Source: Arenicola marina
Lineage: Eukaryota > Annelida > Polychaeta > Arenicolidae
Direction of reading: 5' to 3'
Assembly: GCA_964019135.1 (NCBI GenBank)
Contig: OZ025256.1
Span: forward strand, 40,086,035-40,150,034
DNA: 64,000 nucleotides
Made by a program: the position numbers and the translations under genes. This document shows positions 56,703-64,000 of the stretch, in pieces. Positions within the stretch are counted from its first letter, which is position 1, and the number at the start of each line of letters is the position of its first letter. The notes under the pieces are model-generated. The model was not told the DNA's origin and searched no databases. It saw only the letters and a program-made list of their open reading frames with translations.

Positions 56703-59700
56703 CGCAGTGATCATGCTTACATCATCATGTAAACATTACCAAAACGTGTACATTACGGCCATTACTAAAATACAAAAAAGACAGACGACACACGGAAGCC
56801 GGCACGGTCAGTCGTTGGTAAGCGACCGCAACCAGTTTCCATCGCTAACTTGGGCCGAGCAGTGAGGTATGCGACAAGCAGGTAGAACACAGAAAGTTCC
56901 AACAGCGACAAAACCATTATTCATGCCATAAGCTCAACAAGAGACCCATCAGAATGAAACACATATCAAAGGAATCGTATTTTAGGTATTGTACGTACCA
57001 TTGCGTACGTTCTTCAAAACTCAAATTTTGGACAACCAAAACGCTATCTTAAACGGTTTTATTTGTGACTGAAGATGCAAGGCTTTTCAATCAACATTTA
57101 AAGCAAACTGCTCTGGCTTTTTTAGTCGATATTTGGTTAAGCATGCCGTTGAAACTAACCTACCTCGCTTTTCTTTGTCAATTTTTTTTGCAGCCCGTTC
57201 CATTATAACGCTTTCACTAAAAGAGAGACTTGCAGACCTATTTCTACGGCTAATCTCGCACACTCACACTCACACAGCGCACAGATCACGTGGCAGGAGG
57301 CGAAATTCACGTCACAAGATGGCGTCTTTGCTTTGGATACATTATGGAGGATTTGTAGGTCACTTTAAGGTCGACCCGTTGGGGCCCGGGGGAAATGGCG
57401 GAAAAAGTCGGCGGAAATTAAAACAGAGGCAATGAAATATCGATAATTTAAACCCATTTTTTACCAAAAACATTACCGCCACTGTGACGTCAACCAATAA
57501 AACAGCCATAGTGCCAGAAATTATTAAGACTGCCAGGGCACATATCTTTGCGCCCTTGGCTGGGGTTAATTAATAGTGAGTTAACAGACAGGAAGGATCT
57601 GCACACTTGGTTGTAACATGTGACCAATCGCAGTAAATCTCCAAAGCGGCGTTTATGTTAATATACATACAACCCAACCACCCTTTGGCAGTCGGCGAAA
57701 ATGACAAATCAAAATATTCGCTCCTTAAACTAAATAGCCGCCAAATAAAAGGAGAGAAAAATAACTATTTACTTCATTTGATGGTAAGCCAACAGTCGTA
57801 CAGTTACCATGGTAACTTCATCAACGCCAGACCACATGTAACAGGAAGGTAAAGGACATTTCAGCTTTCCCATTTAAAGGCTCCCTTGGGCCCATGGTAT
57901 GCATATATATATATATATAAGTACGTATAGTCTTAATAAATAGTTCTCGGTGTAAATATAGAACATTAATATAAAAATTGCATACACTTATACGGTGAGT
58001 GGGTCAAGAGAAAACAATGACGTCACGTGACAAGAGTGGGTGTGCCCGGGCACTGAACAGTTGGTAGTGTGAGACCCCAAGGGACGCTTCAGCATTTCGC
58101 CACTTTCGCGTCTCTCGGAACAACGATGAAATCAATTAGCAGTGATTTTGAAAGGAAATCGGTAAAAGGCATATAATCAATTATATTTCCAAATGGTCAC
58201 AAGCAAGGTTTCATTCCATGATCGGGAGGGCAGCAACCGCAGACTGTTCAGAACCAGAGTTCACGCCACCCCCGCCAGGCGGCACCACTGGGGGAACTGA
58301 TAGCCACATGATCACATGCATCGTTAAAATATTATTAGTAACTCCAACAAGTGTAAGTTTTCTCTAATTCCAATATATAAAATCACAAATATTACCTGCT
58401 CGACAGGGTCATTCCAGCTAACAACAGCACCCTCCCATTCCCTCCCCCCAACCCCCCTGACCGTGAACATGCTAAAATTATCATCCACTGTCGCGATGCT
58501 TAAAAAAAAAACATTTCTACATATATGTCGTACACTAATTTCCGGGTTTTCTCATTAAATCCTTGCGGCTTTCCACACGTCTTAACCATAACCTCAACAA
58601 AATCACCTCGCATGTTTGGTAACTGCACAACACTCCCAAACCCATGGGCTGAGGACTTTCTTTCACCCGATCCAGGTTAGCATCCTTGCGGCAGATTATT
58701 GTATGTTCACACTATATGCAGTCACCACGTGCATGGCAGACTCGCTTCAATTATTACTCACCCGACGCAATCACTTGATAACGTTCTCATATGTGATGGC
58801 TTATAAGTATCGTTACCAGAGATCACGCCTTTCTTCAAGGCGTATGGGACGCGTGCCTTTTTCCTAGCACGTGGCGTCGCCATAGTGCGAATATACCCGC
58901 CATAACTCTGCTCAGTCTACCCACAGAGCTTCCTCCTCGCGGCCGCTTCAGCTTAAAACCTGGCCCGCTATCCAAGACCATCGGCCTCCATTGGCTGAAC
59001 ACGACGTTCAGATACACTGATAAAATAATCCAAGAAAAAAAACCCACAACTCAACACCTCCCCCCCCCCCCCCCCCCCGAGATGAAAACTCAAAGGTACA
59101 ATTGACACACGACGACAGTACGGGCGGTAGCGTAACTTGCTCCTATGATACGAACTCTAAATCGGTGATTACGAAATGTATAGTACAACATCCACGCCAT
59201 CAACTACTACGATACACAGTCAATCAACACAGTGGTCGAGACCGAAAGGGTTGCGGGTATACTCTAGAGGAGGAGGAGGAGGAGGGGGTGGGGGGTGGGG
59301 GGTGGGGAGGTGGTATGTACAATATATATATCATCCATAAGTGTCAATGGTTATATACAGGTTATAGCACAGATACGTGTGTTATACGGTACAGCTACGA
59401 TGAATAACGTACGTAGTTCGCCTTATAACTCTCTTCACAAGGGAGACAGGTGTACAAATAAAAGAAACCATGTTTTGATGTACGTCTTTGAATAACCATT
59501 ATGATACTATTTCTTTCCTCCTCTCATATTTATAGACCCTATCCTCGTCCATGTCACCCTTTTAGAAGCACCAGGCTACTCATCCCCTGTACCGGGAACC
59601 GTTTGGGGGTTTTAGATACCCGGCCATGGCGTGCGTGTACAGTTTGATCTCGCTATCAACTCTCGCCACTTTTGATGAGAAGCTCTCGCCCTGAACATCC

Positions 59701-60993
59701 GTTTCCGGCACGTCTCCGACAGTTGGGCATTGTGACGTCATAATACCCCCTATTTCTCTGGCAGCCATGGCAACCATTGTCACCGCACCACTCTCTGAAT
59801 GATGGCCCATGAATGAAGGGTCGGGGGGGGTAGGCCGGGGTACGTCATACACACAACAAGGTCATCACTAGATCTCAGACAACTGGCAAAACGTGATCAA
59901 AATTTCAATTCACCCGTGTCATCTAATCAAAAAAATAATAAACGGGGTAATTCAAAAATGGCTACAAGATACGCGTTTTTCTTTCCGTTAGCCATCCCAT
60001 TTACTGAAGAACCGTCATAGGAAAAAGAACGCAATAAGGGTGACTTTAATTACTAATAAGCTGCCTTCCGCCGTGTCTTGTCTCGTGAGTTCGGCTCCTG
60101 TCAAGGCGTTCCAGGTCAGGCATGGCAGCGATTGTCCCACGCATGCGCGGGGGCGCCAGACTCCCCCGACTTCCGGTGGCTCGGTGGAGCACGTGGCGTG
60201 GGATCCCCTTCCGAAGGGGAGGTGGGGCTCTGTCGACCATGTTGGCGGCGCCATGCTGAGAACCACGAGACGGATTTTATTCCTGGTCCTATTCTATCGG
60301 CGGCGGACCTTACAAATTTCTTGAATACAGTCTGGAAATAAATATCGGGTGCGCGTGAAAGTGTGAGCTGAAGGCCAGGCGTGGGTGGGTGGGCGGGTGG
60401 GCGGGAGGGTGGTTGGGCAGGCAACTGCCCCACCACTCTCCGAGTCCGGGGTACGTGGGACAGGGCGTGGGGCGTGTGGGGTGTGGGGCGAGGAGGCACT
60501 GGCGGCCTTGACGAACGACACCCCGAGTCGGCGTCCCGGGGGAGCGGGCGGGGCGGGGGGATAAAGTGAGGTGTGGGGGGCTCACACCTGGGAGCGGCCA
60601 GCCTCGTTTTCATGTCCGGTGATGTCCGGCGAAAAAAAAAATCCAATTTTTTTTTTGCTTGCTGTGTGCGTGCGTGACGCGGGTGACCTTGATGACCTTG
60701 ACCTTGTCCGCCTCGCCCCTACCCTTCCCTCCCCCAGCACAGGGAGGGAGGGAGGGAGGGAGGACGGAGGGGTGGTGGTGGTGGTGACGGATCGAGAGAG
60801 CGAGGGAGCAGGGGGTTGCTAAGCGGGTGGGTGGGGGTCAGTCAGTCGGTCGGTTCTGCCTGGGGGTGTTGGTTGGCCACGCCTCCAGTCACACACTCAC
60901 TCATTCAGCCAGCCAGCGACCGTGACCTCCCCCTCCCCTCCCCTGCCACACCCCCGCACCCCCCGCCGCCGCCGCCGCCGCCGCCGCCGCTTT
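56703..60993 (-). other. Probable syndecan 3' UTR and flank
   Basis: Downstream of the syndecan stop on the minus strand. It contains an (AT)n tract (57900), poly-C (59059-59078), GGA/GGT-rich and G-rich stretches (59268-59310, 60380-60560), and a CGG triplet repeat directly after the stop. Short open frames on both strands in the GC-rich 60.0-61.2 kb are Pro/Arg/Gly-rich composition artefacts. Confidence 0.45.
60963..60990 (-). repeat. (CGG)n repeat directly after the syndecan stop
   Basis: About nine CGG triplets (minus strand) begin four bases after the TAA and pass into poly-G. They lie in the 3' UTR, not in the coding sequence. Confidence 0.9.
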
Positions 60994-61163
60994 TTACGCC
61001 CAGTACTCCTTGGTGGGTGCGCGGTGGTACCCCCGCGACGGTGACGTCATCTTGGGTTCCTCCAGGGCGTAGCTGCCCTCGTCCTTCTTCCGCATCCGGT
61101 ACACGGTGAACATGACCAGGAGCACGGCGCACAGCAGGCCGACCACGGCGCCCCCTATGATCG
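60994..61163 (-). CDS. SDC: Syndecan, last coding exon (transmembrane and cytoplasmic)
   Basis: Acceptor 'gtctctccgcag', phase 1 in, stop TAA. It encodes 56 residues: the membrane segment AIIGGAVVGLLCAVLLVMFT with the GGAVVG dimerisation motif; the conserved C1 region RMRKKDEGSYALEEPK, the basic/Tyr motif that binds cytoskeletal linkers; a variable MTSPSRGYH; and the C2 tail RAPTKEYWA. Syndecans almost always end EFYA, a PDZ ligand. Here both aromatics differ (EYWA), although their aromatic character at -2 and -1 is kept. Confidence 0.97.
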
Positions 61164-62739
61164 CTGCGGAGAGACAGAGACAGTGACGTCAGGACCGGAT
61201 ATAGCCAACACATCGGCAGCGCTTACACACATTTTTGCATACACGTACTTGCCGCAGGATTAACTTTAAGCTCAGTAAAACGTATAAGAAACTAGGTACA
61301 AACAAACAACTACAACGTAACTTAATCACTGTCAAATTCTAGGCTGGGTTTCCCATCACTTACCAGCCAACCAGCCTGGGTTTCCCATCACTTACCAGCC
61401 AACCAGTCTGGGTTTCCCATCACATACCAGCCAACCAGTCTGGGTTTCCCATCACTTACCAGCCAACCAGCCCGGGTTTCCTATCACTTACCAGCCAACC
61501 AGCCTGGGTTTCCCATCACTTACCAGCCAACCAGCCTGGGTTTACCATCACTTACCAGCCAACCAGCCTGGGTTTCCCATCACTTACCAGCCAACCAGCC
61601 TGGGTTTCCCATCACTTACCAGCCAACCAGCCTGGGTTTCCCATCACTTACCAGCCAACCAGCCCGGGTTTCCACTCACTTACCAGCCAACCAGCCTGGG
61701 TTTCCCATCACTTACCAGCCAACCAGCCTGGGTTTCCCATCACTTACCAGCCAACCAGCCTGGGTTTCCCATCACTTACCAGCCAACCAGCCCGGGTTTC
61801 CCATCACTAACCCGCCAACCAGCCTGGGTTTCCCATCACTTACCAGCCAACCAGCCTGGGTTTCCCATCACTTACCAGCCAACCAGCCTGGGTTTCCCAT
61901 CACTTACCAGCCAACCAGCCTGGGTTTCCCATCACTTATCAGCCAACCAGCCTGGGTTTCCCATCACTTACCAGCCAACCAGCCTGGGTTTCCCATCACT
62001 TACCAGCCAACCAGCCTGGGTTTCCCATCACTTACCAGCCAACCAGCCCGGGTTTCCCATCACTTACCAGCCAACCAGCCTGGGTTTCCCATCACTTACC
62101 AGCCAACCAGCCTGGGTTTCCCATCCCTTACCAGCCAACCAGCCTGGGTTTCCCATCACTTACCAGCCAACCAGCCTGGGTTTCCCATCACTTACCAGCC
62201 AACCAGCCTGGGTTTCCCATCACTTACCCGCCAACCAGCCTGGGTTTCCCATCACTTACCAGCCAACCAGCCTGGGTTTCCCATCACTTACCAGCCAACC
62301 AGCCTGGGTTTCCCATCACTTACCAGCCAACCAGCCTGGGTTTCCCATCACTTACCAGCCAACCAGCCTGGGTTTCCCATCACTTACCAGCCAACCAGTC
62401 TGGGTTTCCCATCACTTACCAGCCAACCAGTCTGGGTTTCCCATCACTTTCCAGCCAACCAGCCTGAGTTTCCCATCACTTACCAGCCAACCAGTCTGGG
62501 TTTCCCATCACTTACCAGCCAACCAGCCCGGGTTTCCAATCACTTACCAGCCAACCAGCCCGGGTTTCCCATCACTTACCAGCCAACCAGCCTGGGTTTC
62601 CCATCACTTACCAGCCAACCAGTCTGGGTTTCCCATCACTTACCAGCCAACCAGCCCGGGTTTCCCATCACTTACCAGCCAACCAGCCTGGGTTTCCCAT
62701 CACTTACCAGCCAACCAGCCTGGGTTTCCCATCACTTAC
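61164..62739 (-). other. Intron before the last syndecan exon
   Basis: About 1.58 kb, of which all but the 180 bp next to the last exon is the 32-bp array. Intron retention would add Gly-Lys and then a TGA in frame, just before the membrane segment. Confidence 0.85.
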
Positions 62740-62741
62740 CA
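61342..62741 (-). repeat. 32-bp minisatellite carrying a 5' splice site, ~44 copies
   Basis: Minus-strand unit 'ggctggtaagtgatgggaaa' + 'cccaggctggtt'. The exon-proximal copy is the end of the upstream exon (coding NPGWLA) plus its real donor CTG|GTAAGT. Nearly all copies keep this donor; a few variants are seen at about 61422, 61806, 61938, 62130 and 62448. 32 is not a multiple of three, and the unit brings a stop, so it cannot encode protein repeats. The array is extremely homogeneous, hence young. Confidence 0.97.
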
Positions 62742-62859
62742 GCCAACCAGCCCGGGTTTCCAATGATAAACGACTCAGAGCTGTCGTTCTTCTTCTCGGA
62801 CTGGACGTCATCCACGTCTTCGTTATCCCGGTCCATGTTCGTGAACTCCACTGTGTTGT
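62740..62859 (-). CDS. SDC: Syndecan, penultimate visible exon (juxtamembrane ectodomain)
   Basis: A 120-bp exon, acceptor 'ttactccttgcag', donor GGCTG|GTAAGT, phase 1 at both ends. It encodes NTVEFTNMDRDNEDVDDVQS, EKKNDSSESFIIGNPGWLA. The end matches the 'SFFAQPG.LAA' membrane-proximal segment of invertebrate syndecans and splices in frame to the membrane exon. It is strongly acidic and has no Ser-Gly attachment site in this exon. NDSS is a possible N-glycosylation sequon. Confidence 0.93.
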
Positions 62860-64000
62860 CTGCAAGGAGTAACAGTGGTTACATAAGCCAGGGCAAGGAG
62901 TAACATTGGTTACATAAGCCAGGGCATGGAGTAACAGTGGTTACATAAGCCAAGGCAAGGAGTAACATTGGTTACATAAGCCAGGGCAAGGAGTAACAGC
63001 GGTTACATAAGCCAGGGCAAGGAGTAACAGTGGTTACATAAGCCAGGGCAAGGAGTAACAGTGGTTACATAAGCCAGGGCAAGGAGTAACAGCGGCTACA
63101 TAAGCCAGGGCGTGGAGTAACAGCGGTTACATAAGCCAGGGCATGGAGTAACAGCGGTTACATAAGCCAGGGCAAGGAGTAACAGCGGTTACATAAGCCA
63201 GGGCAAGGAGTAACAGCGGTTACATAAGCCAGGGCAAGGAGTAACAGCGGTTACATAAGCCAGGGCAAGGAGTAACAGCGGCTACATAAGCCAGGGCAAG
63301 GAGTAACAGCGGTTACATAAGCCAGGGCAAGGAGTAACAGTGGTTACATAAGCCAGGGCAAGGAGTAACATTGGTTACATAAGCCAGGGCAAGGAGTAAC
63401 AGTGGTTACATAAGCCAGGGCATGGAGTAACAGTGGTTACATAAGCCAGGGCAAGGAGTAACATTGGTTACATAAGCCAGGGCATGGAGTAACAGTGGTT
63501 ACATAAGCCAAGGCAAGGAGTAACATTGGTTACATAAGCCAGGGCAAGGAGTAACAGCGGTTACATAAGCCAGGGCAAGGAGTAACAGTGGTTACATAAG
63601 CCAGGGCAAGGAGTAACAGTGGTTACATAAGCCAGGGCAAGGAGTAACAGCGGCTACATAAGCCAGGGCGTGGAGTAACAGCGGTTACATAAGCCAGGGC
63701 ATGGAGTAACAGCGGTTACATAAGCCAGGGCAAGGAGTAACAGCGGTTACATAAGCCAGGGCAAGGAGTAACAGCGGTTACATAAGCCAGGGCAAGGAGT
63801 AACAGCGGTTACATAAGCCAGGGCAAGGAGTAACAGCGGCTACATAAGCCAGGGCAAGGAGTAACAGCGGTTACATAAGCCAGGGCAAGGAGTAACAGTG
63901 GTTACATAAGCCAGGGCAAGGAGTAACATTGGTTACATAAGCCAGGGCAAGGAGTAACAGCGGTTACATAAGCCAGGGCAAGGAGTAACAGCAGTTACAT
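62860..64000 (-). repeat. 31-bp minisatellite adjoining the 3' splice site, ~37 copies in window
   Basis: Plus-strand unit 'caaggagtaacagcggttac' + 'ataagccaggg'. The copy nearest the exon is the real acceptor region (minus strand 'gttactccttgcag'). In array copies the AG is changed ('ccttgccc'). A block of 18 units (558 bp) is duplicated: the rare order at 62895-62960 recurs at 63453-63518. The array runs off the window. Confidence 0.97.

Larger units (their letters stand above)
60994..64000 (-). other. SDC: Syndecan gene, 3' part (gene continues beyond the window)
   Basis: Minus-strand gene for a transmembrane heparan-sulphate proteoglycan. The last two coding exons (62740-62859 and 60994-61163) are visible. 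The upstream ectodomain exons with the glycosaminoglycan sites and signal peptide lie past 64000. The exon between is flanked on both sides by minisatellites that fill the two introns (about 1.6 kb and over 1.1 kb). Confidence 0.93.

Noticed and set aside
60046-60646. Pro/Arg-rich open frames on both strands (up to 176 codons)
   Set aside because: GC-rich 3' UTR of syndecan. Several frames are open at once, no domain, no splice context.

Overview
This is an animal nuclear genomic window. It has spliced genes with GT/AG introns, CpG-containing coding exons, tRNA-derived SINEs with pol III boxes, small inverted-repeat elements and an unusually heavy load of minisatellites. The two recognisable genes are metazoan: a cytosolic carboxypeptidase of the CCP2/CCP3 (AGBL2/AGBL3) class and a syndecan. 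The syndecan tail resembles protostome and invertebrate-deuterostome syndecans. I infer a marine invertebrate, probably a lophotrochozoan, with amphioxus not excluded. The species cannot be fixed from the sequence. One 200-base assembly gap lies at 5531-5730.

Layout. 1-5100 is non-coding repeat: a ~650-bp direct repeat pair, hairpins and a 24-bp G-rich minisatellite. 5.7-7.3 kb carries SINEs and the upstream flank of the carboxypeptidase gene. 7285-53111 (+) is the carboxypeptidase gene. I could chain 24 exons, all phase-consistent, into a model of about 1,422 residues. The catalytic exons (35.8-42.5 kb) keep the zinc-binding and catalytic motifs. The N-terminal exons (7.3, 16.6 and a tentative one at 27.7 kb) code for a long extension I do not recognise. 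The C-terminal exons code for an acidic and then polybasic, disordered tail. The introns are large and filled with tandem arrays: 20-bp at 7.8-11.3 kb, 36-bp palindromic at 19.5 kb, 37-bp at 29-33 kb, 42/39-bp at 35.4 kb and 37-bp at 37.6-38.2 kb. They also hold at least two SINE families and two small inverted-repeat elements. 53.1-56.7 kb is the convergent intergenic space. 56.7-64 kb (-) holds a probable long 3' UTR and the last two coding exons of syndecan. Its remaining exons lie beyond the window.

The most striking feature is that several minisatellites are seeded by splice junctions. In syndecan, a 32-bp unit reiterates about 44 times the real exon/intron boundary, including a strong 5' splice site. 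On the other side of the same 120-bp exon, a 31-bp unit reiterates the polypyrimidine side of the 3' splice site. In the carboxypeptidase gene, a 37-bp unit ending in an AG acceptor is reiterated about 16 times directly before the exon with the HxxE zinc motif, and another acceptor is triplicated before exon 6. This points to one mechanism of intron growth by tandem duplication at exon edges.

The genes do not form a pathway together. The carboxypeptidase would trim glutamates from tubulin and other proteins in the cytosol, cilia or centrioles. Syndecan is a cell-surface proteoglycan. They are merely tail-to-tail neighbours.
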